From Maribacter sp. ACAM166 (GTDB lineage Bacteria > Bacteroidota > Bacteroidia > Flavobacteriales > Flavobacteriaceae), in NCBI RefSeq assembly GCF_005771495.1, contig NZ_VAUW01000018.1, positions 1 through 64,000 of the forward strand: a DNA stretch of 64,000 nt, written 5' to 3'. The notes under the pieces were generated by a model. That model did not search any database and was not told where the DNA came from. It worked only from the letters and a program-made list of their open reading frames with translations. The translations under genes were made by a program, and so were the position numbers. Below, in pieces: positions 8,746 to 18,900 of this stretch. Position 1 is the stretch's first letter, and each line of letters starts with the position of its first letter.

Positions 8746-9180
8746 TTATTCTTCGGTAGGTTGGTTAATGGCATTTGATTTATCTAATGCCCATAGTAGG
8801 GCATCGTCTAAATCTTGAAAATGAGCGATGAAATTCTTAAAGAATATTCGTTCTAACACAACACTGGCAAAACTTCCTTTTGTTTGCCCTACGCCTGCAC
8901 AGTATGCCAACTCATTTCTATTTTTATAAAACATCACCCAACTAGATGGAACAACGTAGTAACTGTTAATACGATTGGCAATGTAAATTATGGGAATTTC
9001 CATTCCAAAAATGTCTTGTGCCGCAGACATAACCTTTTCGGCATTTTCCCATTTAAAAAGAACACCTTCATTTATTTCCGATATTATTATTCCTCCCTTG
9101 AAGAAATAAAAAACACCAAATTCAAACTCCCTTATTTCTCGAATGCGTTTAAATATATCAAGTTCCTTAACCCGCTTCAT
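8746..9180 (-). CDS. STAS/SpoIIAA-like hypothetical protein
   Basis: A 144-aa soluble protein without a signal peptide. Alternating strands and helices, with a hydrophobic strand IPIIYIANRINSYYVVP in the middle (about 62-78) and a C-terminal helix FQDLDDALLWALDK (about 121-134), fit the SpoIIAA/STAS-like fold seen in a family common in flavobacteria and usually annotated only as hypothetical. It stands alone upstream of sdhCAB on the same strand, separated by the sdh promoter. The role is unknown; partner-switch regulation is a possibility but not shown. Confidence 0.7.
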   Translation of the reverse strand: MKRVKELDIFKRIREIREFEFGVFYFFKGGIIISEINEGVLFKWENAEKVMSAAQDIFGMEIPIIYIANRINSYYVVPSSWVMFYKNRNELAYCAGVGQTKGSFASVVLERIFFKNFIAHFQDLDDALLWALDKSNAINQPTEE

Positions 9181-9459
9181 AAATGGAAATTTATTGGGGG
9201 TAAATGTAATTATTATTAATAAAATAGCTTGTCAAATCCTTTATAAAGGTCACATTTAAGGGCCACAATATTATTCTAAAATTGACACATATTTTAATGT
9301 CCTTAAAGTTGAATGGATATTGCTTTGGGGGGGGGAGTATAAAACTAACAACTAAAGTAATTTCACCTACTGCCGAATACTAATTTCACTCCTATTTTTA
9401 GAATTAAAAGATAGTAGTACCATGGCGTTAATATGTAGCGATGTAAAAATAGCATCGAC

Positions 9460-9696
9460 TTACATTTGTCTCTTATGGGTTTTCTTGGGTATGTAGTTCA
9501 CTTGGATCTGTAGGAATACAGTTCCGGGGCCGACTTCAAACTCTTTGCCTTCTATTGCGAAAATAGCGTTGCCGGTTTGTCTAAAAAAAACTTCATACCT
9601 TGTATTAGATTTATGAAGCTCCACTTTTTGACAAGGTTTAAAGATGGCAGTACCTAACATGATTAATAGTTGAATTTCATTAGAACCGATTAACAT
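9460..9696 (-). CDS. Short cupin-like protein, possibly truncated
   Basis: A 78-aa protein. Residues about 25-72 follow a single cupin barrel half: ELHKSNTRYEVFFRQTGNAI, then FAIEGKEFEVGPGTVF and finally VNYIPKKTHK, where P-x-x-T-H stands for the second strand/His of a cupin motif 1. A complete cupin domain needs another 30-40 residues; here a stop follows right after the His. It may be a minimal or a truncated cupin. It precedes the 948-aa propeller gene region on neither a clear operon nor a clear promoter: the next gene on its strand, upstream in position, lies 3' of it at 8746-9180. Confidence 0.5.
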   Translation of the reverse strand: MLIGSNEIQLLIMLGTAIFKPCQKVELHKSNTRYEVFFRQTGNAIFAIEGKEFEVGPGTVFLQIQVNYIPKKTHKRQM

Positions 9697-9770
9697 TCTT
9701 TTTTTAATTTAGGGGTTATGGATAACCAGTAAATTTGGTAATATATTCTAATCAACTATTTTCATGTTCA

Positions 9771-12617
9771 CTACTCAATTTCAAAAGTAATCTGTTCTGT
9801 TTCTCCATTACCTTGAAGTTCTAGAGAATAGGAGCCTTTGGGAAGATAGGTTTTTCCATTATCGGCTTGCTTCAACGCTGTTTTGTGCTTTTTAAGGTAG
9901 TTCAATTTCCCAATTTTAGAAAAGGCCATGTCAGAGGATAAAATGTTTAATCCTTGGTCAGATATAATATCGGTTTCACTCACTACAATATCATCGGAAG
10001 ATTTTATTGTAGCATGATATACTTCATCAGTTCCCGAATAAAAGGAAATGTTCAGACCGGGCGTGCTCGATTTGGACCATGAGCCCCGCGAATTCCCCCA
10101 TCTGCTTGAAAATCTTATGTTTTCCAGCGGATAGAGGTGCAACCCTTTTTGTAAGATTTCTGGAGTTAATTTTTCTATTTGAGAGATATCTGCTTTGTAT
10201 ATACTTCTACCATGTGTGCCCACTAATAAATGTTTGGCTTCTGACTGAATAGCAAGATCGTGAACAGCCACATAAGGCATTCCGTTTTGAAATGACTCCC
10301 ACGATGCTCCTTGATTAAGGGAAAGATAAAGTCCGTTATCGGTTCCTACGAACAGTAAATTTTCATTTTGTGGATCTTCGATAATTACGTTTACGGGCGA
10401 TGTAGGAATGTTACTTGTAATATCTTTCCAAGTCACTCCTTTATTTTCACTAACATAAATATATGATGTAAAATCGTCTGCGCGATAGCCATTTAAGGTA
10501 ACATATACCCTTTCCTCTTTATGTTTAGATGCGATGACCCTGCTTACCCATAAATTTTGTGGTAAACTTTTAGAAATCACGTGCCAACTATCACCACCGT
10601 TGTCGCTACGCTGAATGAGTCCGTCATCACTACCGGTGTATAATAAACCAAATTTGAATGGAGATTCGCTTATAGTAGCTAAGGTGCCGTAAGCCACGTT
10701 TCCATTTTTCCCACCATGTGTCAAATCATCAGATATAGTTTCCCAGTCATCACCTTGGTTTAAAGAGCGATGTAGTTTATTACCGCCCATGTATATAATA
10801 TCTTGATTATGTGTGGATAATAAAATTGGAGACTGCCAATTGAATCTATAGGGTGTTTCACCTAACTCATGCTTTGGTTGTATGTATTTGTTATTCTTGG
10901 TTTCGAGATTTAACCTGTAGTAATTTCCAAACTGATACCCTGTGTAGAGAATATTAGGGTTGCGATTGTCTATTTGAACCTGCATACCATCACCTCCCAT
11001 AATTGATTTCCATGGATACTGACCATCTTGATGCCATTCTGAATTTTCATCCGCATTATGTGGCCCCATCCACACACCATTATCTTGCAAGCCACCATAT
11101 ACATTATATGGTTTTTGGTTATCTACCGCAATTGCATAAAACTGACCTACTACCGGAGAATTATTTTTAACCCAATGTTCACCATCATCATAGGTTGTAT
11201 TTACACCACCGTCGTTTCCATTGATTAAATGACCCTTTAACTTTGGGTTGATCCAAAGTGCATGATGATCAGAATGTACATTGTCACTATTAATAGATTT
11301 GTAGGTATTGCCGCCATCTTTGGAAGAAATAATGGGAACACCGGCCAAATAAATCGCGTTGGCATTATTTGGGTCTACATTAATTTGTGCAAAATAATAG
11401 CCATAACTATAGAAAAGGTCATCGATGTATTCGTCATTTTGTTTTTTCCAGGTTTTACCGCCGTTATTGCTTCGGTATACCTCGGCACCAATAACTGGTG
11501 TATCGAATAACATAGCATTTGCATTTTCTAAATAAAGCGCTAGGTCTGCAGGTTTAACCGCATCGCTCTGTATCATTTGCTTTACATTGGCAGCGCGGTA
11601 CTTTTCTTGAAAATTGTTAGTCTTTAAAAAATCGTTCAGTTCTTTATCATTCAGGTTGAGGAATGCTTCTTTTGAAAGTGATTTAAAATCGTCTTTTGAC
11701 AAGCCTTGCTGTTTATCTTTTTTTTCTTCAGATTTTTTTCTTCTATTTTGATTGTCATGTACGGCATAAACCGTGTTTTCATCAAAGACCGCCAGTCCTA
11801 TTCTACCAACACCTTCACCCGTAGGAAATCCGCTGGATGATGTAGAAACTTTATTCCATGTACTACCAGCATCAATACTTTTATAAATGCCAGAACCTTC
11901 ACCGTTACCGATAAAATTCCATGCTTTTCTATCCTTTTGCCATGCTGCGGCGTATTGTATGTTGAAATTATTAGGAGCAAAAGCCACATCTATTATACCC
12001 GTCTTATTATTGATAAATAAGGTCTTTTTCCATGATTTTCCACCATCGGTAGTTTTATAGACCCCACGCTCTTCATTTGGTGAATAGAGGTGACCTACTA
12101 CACCAACCGTAACTTCATCTGCATTATTAGGATTGACCAAAATACGGCCGATATGATGCGAATCGGACAGGCCCATATGTTGCCAAGTTTTACCTTTATC
12201 CGTAGATTTTAAAATACCGATACCTGCATAAGAAGAACGTGAGGCGTTATTTTCTCCGGTTCCCACCCAAATGGTCCCACTAGCCCAGTGCACAGCAATA
12301 TCTCCCAAATTTTGGGTTTGAGTTTCGTCCATTACAGGAGAAAAGGACGTGCCGTTATTATTGGTATACCATAATCCACCAGAGGCATAGGCTACATAAT
12401 ATTCTGTTGGCTTATCTTCGTTTACCGCCAAATCTACCACACGGCCGCTCATAATCGACGGGCCAATATTTTTTAATGGAACATTCTTGACCAATGAATT
12501 TGCCTCCATTGCCTTTTTAGAGACAAGTGACTCATCAACTTTTTGGGATGCTGTAGGTCGTATTTGAGCCGTAGCCATTGAAATGCCAGCGAGTAGAAGA
12601 AAGTAAAATTGTTTCAT
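9771..12617 (-). CDS. Secreted VPS10/sortilin-like BNR-repeat propeller protein
   Basis: A 948-aa exported protein. A signal peptide (1-18, ending TAQ) is followed by a large beta-propeller made of Asp-box (BNR) repeats, S/T-x-D/N-x-G-x-S/T-W, seen at least nine times (for example STDKGKTW, TTDGGKSW, SIDAGSTW, SNNGGKTW, SENKGVTW, SLNQGASW). A lysine/glutamate-rich, probably helical insert lies at about 295-365. Such proteins are often labelled glycosyl hydrolase or sialidase-like, but I see no sialidase active-site set; the sortilin VPS10 propeller is the closer comparison. It is the last gene of the minus-strand quartet, 79 bases after an M28 peptidase. Confidence 0.85.
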   Translation of the reverse strand: MKQFYFLLLAGISMATAQIRPTASQKVDESLVSKKAMEANSLVKNVPLKNIGPSIMSGRVVDLAVNEDKPTEYYVAYASGGLWYTNNNGTSFSPVMDETQTQNLGDIAVHWASGTIWVGTGENNASRSSYAGIGILKSTDKGKTWQHMGLSDSHHIGRILVNPNNADEVTVGVVGHLYSPNEERGVYKTTDGGKSWKKTLFINNKTGIIDVAFAPNNFNIQYAAAWQKDRKAWNFIGNGEGSGIYKSIDAGSTWNKVSTSSSGFPTGEGVGRIGLAVFDENTVYAVHDNQNRRKKSEEKKDKQQGLSKDDFKSLSKEAFLNLNDKELNDFLKTNNFQEKYRAANVKQMIQSDAVKPADLALYLENANAMLFDTPVIGAEVYRSNNGGKTWKKQNDEYIDDLFYSYGYYFAQINVDPNNANAIYLAGVPIISSKDGGNTYKSINSDNVHSDHHALWINPKLKGHLINGNDGGVNTTYDDGEHWVKNNSPVVGQFYAIAVDNQKPYNVYGGLQDNGVWMGPHNADENSEWHQDGQYPWKSIMGGDGMQVQIDNRNPNILYTGYQFGNYYRLNLETKNNKYIQPKHELGETPYRFNWQSPILLSTHNQDIIYMGGNKLHRSLNQGDDWETISDDLTHGGKNGNVAYGTLATISESPFKFGLLYTGSDDGLIQRSDNGGDSWHVISKSLPQNLWVSRVIASKHKEERVYVTLNGYRADDFTSYIYVSENKGVTWKDITSNIPTSPVNVIIEDPQNENLLFVGTDNGLYLSLNQGASWESFQNGMPYVAVHDLAIQSEAKHLLVGTHGRSIYKADISQIEKLTPEILQKGLHLYPLENIRFSSRWGNSRGSWSKSSTPGLNISFYSGTDEVYHATIKSSDDIVVSETDIISDQGLNILSSDMAFSKIGKLNYLKKHKTALKQADNGKTYLPKGSYSLELQGNGETEQITFEIE

Positions 12618-12696
12618 TTTGTAGCGTATACTATTGTTGATGGTAAGTTAAGGAATAGTTTGTCCCTTGGTAATAATGAAAAGAGAGCGATTGGGC

Positions 12697-14418
12697 TTAT
12701 AGTGCGCTCAGTTTTTCTAATAAAGCATCCGATTTCGATTCGATTTTTTTTTGTGCATCATTAATCGCGTTCTTTACAGAACTATCGTCTTCATTCACAA
12801 CATCGATTACGGATGCAATGGCCTTATTATACCAATCATTCCATGCATTTAGTATTTGAATTTCATGGGCTAATTTTTCGCCATTTTCAATTGCTGTTTT
12901 ACTTAATTCAAATTCATTTGACAATCGAAGTAACGCTTGCTCTTTTAAAACTGATATCTGTTCTAGTGCAAAACTCGAATCTGAATTGACCAATTTTAAA
13001 CCACTTACCAACGCTGCAGTTCCTACATTTTTTAAGGTTTCTTGCGACACCTTATCTATTCGGTCATTATCGGTATGGTAGAATTGGTCTGTAAAATGCC
13101 AAAGTAGGAGTCCGGGAATATTTGCTTCTAAAAATGGAGTGTGATCACTACCGCCCTCAAACGGATTCGTTCCAACTACCCAGTTAGCAAAATTGCCCTG
13201 TTCTTTGAAAGTGGTATATATAAAATCGTTGAGGTAATGGGGTTTCATATCTTCTAAGGACAAAACGTCACCGCCCCATTCCGTATGCTTATCCGCACCA
13301 CGTGTCCAAATTGCACTTGGGTCAGGCATTTTCTCAATTAAAAACGAACCACCCGTTATTGATGTATTTTCACCTACCATATCTAAACTTATGCCCCATC
13401 TTATGCCTATGGCACGTTCTTGATTTTCTTGAATATACCTGCGCGTAGAGATGATTTCATCGCCCCATAAAAAAGTCATGGTACGATCTAATTCTATAGT
13501 TCCATTCCTGAAAAGTTTTGCGGCCACTTTAGCAATTTCTAATTGCGCACCAATTCCGGTGGCGTTGTCATTGGCACCCGGTTCTTGAATATGTGCGCTG
13601 AATACAAGTCGCTCATCTGGTTTCTTTGAACCTTTGATATTTGCTACAATGGTCAATTCTTCGGATGTGTACCGTTTGGTTTGAATAGTAACTAGCACCT
13701 TGGTTTTTCCTTTTTGTAATTGGCTAGTCAATTTTTCTTTTGCTTCATAGGAAAGTGCAATACCCCAAAAATTAGTTGAATCTTGTGATGGTAGACTTCT
13801 AAATTGTATTGATGTTTTGTTTTTTTTCGGTTGTAGATAATTCGGATTATCATAAGTGATGATGCCTAACGCTCCGTTTTCTAATACAGTTTCAAAAATT
13901 CTTCTGGCGCTTAATTCGGTAAAAACTATTTTATCCTTAATCGTTATAGTAGCTAACTCATCAATACTTTGAATATGTACAATTTCAGCTTCAACTCCAT
14001 TTTCAGGAGTAGATGCCGAATTTAGGTAGGTCATATTTCGGTTCGAGACAGACTCTAAAAAAGGTTCGTCTTCACCAACGATTTGCAAAGATGCGGAAAC
14101 CGGTTCCCACGTTTGGTGGTCCATTGTTCTCTTTTCAATGCGATAGGTTAGTCGGTCTGTAGTACTTGCTTTTTCTTCTAATACATAGCCAGCGGCTTTT
14201 AAAGTATCGGCAATGAGATAGATCGTATTATTAAATCCGGTATTCCCCACAACGCGCCAATAATCTTCCACAAAGTCCGTGGTTTCATAGGCAAGTTTTC
14301 CCGTAAATTCTGGACGTATCAATTCAAAATAATTGACCGATTTTTCTTCTGAATATTGCGAACATCCAATTAAAAAAGAAAAGCAGAGCAAAATGGGAAT
14401 AATGCCCTGCTTAAACAT
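12697..14418 (-). CDS. M28-family lipoprotein peptidase with altered active-site residues
   Basis: A 573-aa protein from the ATG at 14416-14418, chosen because it gives a clean lipoprotein signal (MFKQGIIPILLCFSFLIGC, Cys19); earlier in-frame ATGs at 14463 and 14457 would overlap the previous gene. A PA-type insert (about 140-245) precedes an M28 Zn-aminopeptidase domain. Zinc-site positions are His276, Asp284 (GANDNATG), Glu321, Asp346 (SLDMVGE) and His426 (GGSDHTPF). Where M28 enzymes have H-x-D, this protein has H-I-Q (Gln278), and the usual Glu-Glu pair is Asp320-Glu321. Activity may therefore be changed. A C-terminal helical tail follows. Confidence 0.85.
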   Translation of the reverse strand: MFKQGIIPILLCFSFLIGCSQYSEEKSVNYFELIRPEFTGKLAYETTDFVEDYWRVVGNTGFNNTIYLIADTLKAAGYVLEEKASTTDRLTYRIEKRTMDHQTWEPVSASLQIVGEDEPFLESVSNRNMTYLNSASTPENGVEAEIVHIQSIDELATITIKDKIVFTELSARRIFETVLENGALGIITYDNPNYLQPKKNKTSIQFRSLPSQDSTNFWGIALSYEAKEKLTSQLQKGKTKVLVTIQTKRYTSEELTIVANIKGSKKPDERLVFSAHIQEPGANDNATGIGAQLEIAKVAAKLFRNGTIELDRTMTFLWGDEIISTRRYIQENQERAIGIRWGISLDMVGENTSITGGSFLIEKMPDPSAIWTRGADKHTEWGGDVLSLEDMKPHYLNDFIYTTFKEQGNFANWVVGTNPFEGGSDHTPFLEANIPGLLLWHFTDQFYHTDNDRIDKVSQETLKNVGTAALVSGLKLVNSDSSFALEQISVLKEQALLRLSNEFELSKTAIENGEKLAHEIQILNAWNDWYNKAIASVIDVVNEDDSSVKNAINDAQKKIESKSDALLEKLSAL

Positions 14419-14444
14419 TTTTTTTAATAAGGATTGTAGAATTT

Positions 14445-15896
14445 TTATTTCTCCCATTTCCAATCATTACCAATAATCAATTTTTCTTTCAAGTTATTTT
14501 TGATCATGAATTCTTTAGTAGTTTCACTATCCATTTTGGTTGCAGGTAATTTGTCTGCATTGGCTACTGAATAAAGCATCATTGTTCCAAAACGAGCGGT
14601 ATTGGTCATGTGGTCTTTATTCACCAGATTGAAATTATCACAATCAGAATGGTAGCAGCCATAAATAGAACGGTCTAAATTGCTGTTTACGGATAGAATT
14701 GGAACACCTTCTAGCATAAATGGTTGATGATCGCTATGCAACCCAGAATTATTCGAAAAAGTATTTTGGTAGATGGTATCTTGTTGTTGAATCGCAGCAC
14801 CTAACTCCTTAAAAAACTGCTCATCGTCTAATTTGCCACCAGCGTTCATACCTATTGGGTTACCAGACATATCTAGATTCATCATATACTTTATTTTGTC
14901 TATGGTGTTGTTTTTAATAGCTTGCTCTACTAAATATGTAGAACCTAAAAGCCCTTGTTCTTCCCCCATGAACATCACAAATTTTACGGTACGTTTTGGG
15001 TGCAAATTATTGGCTTTAAAAGCTCGTGCTATATCTATAACAGCAAAAGAACCAATACCATTATCGATAGCACCGGTTGCCAAATCCCAAGAATCTAAAT
15101 GACCACCAAGTACTATTTCCTCTTCTGGAATTTCACTACCTGGTAACGTCGCTACGACATTTCTGGCTTTTATAACATCACTTTTGTTGGTCATTGCTAT
15201 TTTAGCAGTGGCTTTTTTAGTTTTCAAGGATTCTTTTAGAGCCATACCATCTTCCTTGCCAATACAAACTGCAGGAATTGGGATTAACTCTCCGGTTACA
15301 GACGCAGTACCCGTTAATAGCACTCCGTTATCCACTTGATTAACGATGATGATACCGATAGCACCATTTTTAATAGCCAAGGCTGATTTTTCACTTCGAT
15401 GAAGATTGGTCAACCCTTCTGGACTATCAGGTAAAATATTAATATACACCAAGGCAATTTTTCCCTTTACGGCATCTGGGTTGACAGTATAATTTGCATC
15501 CAAACCATTACCCATATCTACGATTTCTCCTGATACAATAGCTTCAATAGGAGAATGACCTAGCGTAACAACTTTTACAGGTTCATTATTGATTTCTAAG
15601 GAAACGTTACCTCTAGACCATGCTTCCACCTCAAAAGTTTGATATTCTACATTTTCAAAACCATATTCCTTAAACTTATTATAGGTGTATTCTTCGGCTT
15701 TTTCGCCGTTAGAAGACCCCGTCAATCTATGGCCGATTGTTTCGGTAGCCTCTTTTAAAGTACTATAGCCTTTAGTGTTTGCTATGATTTCAGTATCTAT
15801 CCGTTTAAATAATTCGGCTTGTGATTCTTCTTTTTTGGTTTCACCGCAAGAACTCATCAAGATTGCTAATAAGGCGAAAGAGATTGGTTTTTTCAT
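14445..15896 (-). CDS. M28-family Zn aminopeptidase, lipoprotein
   Basis: A 483-aa protein from the ATG at 15894-15896, which begins a lipoprotein signal (lipobox MSSC, Cys17); the open frame extends 19 codons further without a signal. A PA domain (about 110-235) sits in front of the M28 catalytic domain. The complete metal/active-site set is visible: His266 and Asp268 (GGHLDSWD), Asp278 (GAIDNG), Glu312-Glu313 (GEEQG), Asp342 (NLDMSG) and His390 (HSDHQPF). It should remove N-terminal amino acids or dipeptides from peptides outside the inner membrane. It starts 16 bases after the upstream propeller gene and ends 26 bases before the second M28 gene. Confidence 0.92.
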   Translation of the reverse strand: MKKPISFALLAILMSSCGETKKEESQAELFKRIDTEIIANTKGYSTLKEATETIGHRLTGSSNGEKAEEYTYNKFKEYGFENVEYQTFEVEAWSRGNVSLEINNEPVKVVTLGHSPIEAIVSGEIVDMGNGLDANYTVNPDAVKGKIALVYINILPDSPEGLTNLHRSEKSALAIKNGAIGIIIVNQVDNGVLLTGTASVTGELIPIPAVCIGKEDGMALKESLKTKKATAKIAMTNKSDVIKARNVVATLPGSEIPEEEIVLGGHLDSWDLATGAIDNGIGSFAVIDIARAFKANNLHPKRTVKFVMFMGEEQGLLGSTYLVEQAIKNNTIDKIKYMMNLDMSGNPIGMNAGGKLDDEQFFKELGAAIQQQDTIYQNTFSNNSGLHSDHQPFMLEGVPILSVNSNLDRSIYGCYHSDCDNFNLVNKDHMTNTARFGTMMLYSVANADKLPATKMDSETTKEFMIKNNLKEKLIIGNDWKWEK

Positions 15897-15912
15897 GTTT
15901 TGATGTATTATG

Positions 15913-18900
15913 TTATAATTTGAGTTTTTTGTTATTTTGGATTTGTAGTTCACTTTTTTTCAATTGAGTATTCAATTTTTTGATTTCAACATCCATAAAC
16001 TTTTTGAACCTTGCATCCACATCTTTCAAACGTTTGTTAAAAATAGCATATACTTCTCTCTGTTGGTCTGTGGGTTTGAAATCGGCTCCGTATCCGCCAA
16101 TATCACTAGCTAGAGCGCTCAACCTTCCATATAATTTCATAGGTGACCTAAAAGCATCTTCTCGTGCTCCGGTTAGTTGAATATCATATAGCGAGCTTAC
16201 AATATTTTCGGCCAATTTTCTTAACTCTTGTGATTTTTTACGATCAGTACTACGCTTTAATTTTGGAATTATTTCGTTTAACTCTGCTCTAATGGTCTCC
16301 ATATCATTTATCATCGTAACGGCAAGGTTCATGGCATCTCGTAGTTCTAATGAGAAAGCTACCTGCTCTTCTATTTCCTTTATAGTTCCTTCAGAACTAG
16401 GGTCCTTTAAAACCTTTAGTTCTCTGACAAATTCTTCTTCTCCGACAATCAGTTTTACTTTGTAATTTTTTGGTACCACACGTGGGCCAAATTGACCTCT
16501 CCATAAATCTAGATCCCAAGTAACTAAAGGGCGCCAACCTTCTCCATTCAATTGTACCCATGGTCTTCCCGGAGGCGTGGTTTGTAACTTTGCGGTATAG
16601 GTGGGTTCGTACCTTAAATCCCACATCACACGATGGATTCCTTCATTCTGTTTACCTTCTAAAGTTCTGATTATCTCATCGGAATCCGTCAATATTTGAA
16701 TTTCAACTTTTCGGTCTGTACTATCCTTTAAATAATAATGGATATCCGCGCCGTATTCCGGGTTAGTTCCGGAGTTTAAACTAGGGCCATCGGTTTTTAT
16801 ACTTTGTTGGTCTATAAATCGATATGCAGGTCGAAGACTAAATAAATGAGCTGATTTATCTTTTGCATCTAAATCAAATTCACGTAATGGCGCCACATTG
16901 TCTAAAATGTAATAGCCGCGGCCATAGGTGCCCACTACTAAATCATCGAACCGTTCTTGTATTTCAAGCCAATATACAGGTGCTGGAGGTAGGTTGTTTC
17001 GAAAGCGCATCCAACTATTTCCATCATCATGACTTATATAGAGCCCATTGTCAACTCCCAAATATAACATTCCTTCCCTTTTGGGGTCTTCCTTTATAAC
17101 ATGTGCAAAACTATGCACTGATTTAGGTACAGACGCACTTATCAATTTCCATGTTACTCCGTAATCTTCCGTTTTATATACATAAGGGTCAAAACTGCCC
17201 ATTTGATGTAAATCTACCGCTATATAGACAGATCCTTTTTTATAACGCGATACTTCAATATTGGCAATTGTTCCCCATTTTGGTAAATCTGGAATATTTG
17301 CTGTAACATTGGTCCAATTCGTACCCCCATTTTTAGTCAATTGTACCTGCCCATCATTACTACCTGTCCATATAAGGCCAGGTTCCAATTCAGATTCTTC
17401 AATACTAAATAATACAGAACCATCAAAAGTCATTAGGTTGTCTACTGCTATTCCCCCAGAATTTTGTTGGTGTGTTTTATCATTCAAAGTTAAATCAGGA
17501 CTAATTACTTGCCAACTTTGGCCACCATCATCACTTTTATGAACGTATTGACTACCTACATAAACTCTATGTTTGGTATGAGGTGAAAAGGCTAATGGAA
17601 AGTTCCAATGCCATCGATATTTTAGTTTGCCTGGCTCCCAACCATACCCTGCCTCTGGCCAAACACGAACGTCACGAACATGTCCTGTTTTTGCATTATA
17701 ACGTTGCAGCCCGCCATCATAGCAACCAGACCATACAATGTTATTATCAAAAGGATCTGGTTGAGCAAAACCGCTTTCACAGCCTCCGACGCTTTCCCAC
17801 AATCCTAAAGGAATATAGCCTTGTCGGCTATTACTAGGACCTTTATAAGAATAGCCATCTTGTCGATTTCCATAAACATTATAAGGAATCTGATCATCAA
17901 CTGATACGTGGTACATTTGTGCGATAGGCAGCACAATACGTTGAAAAGTTTCACCGTGATTCATACTAATACTCGCACCTCCGTCATGAGCGACCATTAT
18001 ACGGTCGGCATTGGTAGGGTCTACCCAAATATCATGATTATCACCCCCTGCACTATACCCACTCTTAATTGTTTTTCCGCCATCCTTTGAAATACTGAAT
18101 TTTACACTTGCAAAATATAGCTCGTTCGGATCCGTGGTAGAAACCGCCATTCGGGTGTAATAGGGAGCACGTTCTGCAATGTCATGATTGTGTGTTTGTA
18201 ATGCCCAAGTTTCTCCAAAATCTTCAGAACGATAAAGTGCAGGACTATCCATTTCAAAAAGGGCATATACGATGTTAGGTTGTGATTGAGAAATGGCAAC
18301 TGCTGTTTTGCCTACCGGATTATCTTTACCGCCGGGAAGACCTTTTTCATTAAGTGGCTCCCAATGTTCACCACCATCTATTGTTCTATATACTCCGCCG
18401 CCAGGCCCGCCGCTATTCAACCCCCAGGTATTTATTTTTATAGACCACATGCCTACTAAAAGGCGATCCGGGTTTTTAGGATCTATGGCTAGTTCGGCAG
18501 CACCTGTGTTTTCATCTACAAAAAATATACGTTTCCAAGTCTTCCCTCCATCTTCAGTTTTATAAACGCCACGTTCTTGTTGTTTGCCATAGGTGTGGCC
18601 TAAAGCGGCGGCGTAAACAATATCTGGATTGGTAGGATGCACGATAACTCGACCTATACGACCTGTCTTTTCTAGACCCATGTTTTTCCACGTCTTTCCT
18701 CCGTCAATAGATTTATATATGCCGTCACCCATGGCATGGGCTGGTCTAATAATGAAGGTTTCACCTGTACCGACCCATACAATATCTGGGTTGGTTGGCG
18801 TGATTGCTAAAGAACCAATAGAAGATACATTCTGGTCATCGAAAATAGGTTTCCAAGTAATTCCTGCATCAGTGGTTTTCCACAACCCGCCAGATGCTGC

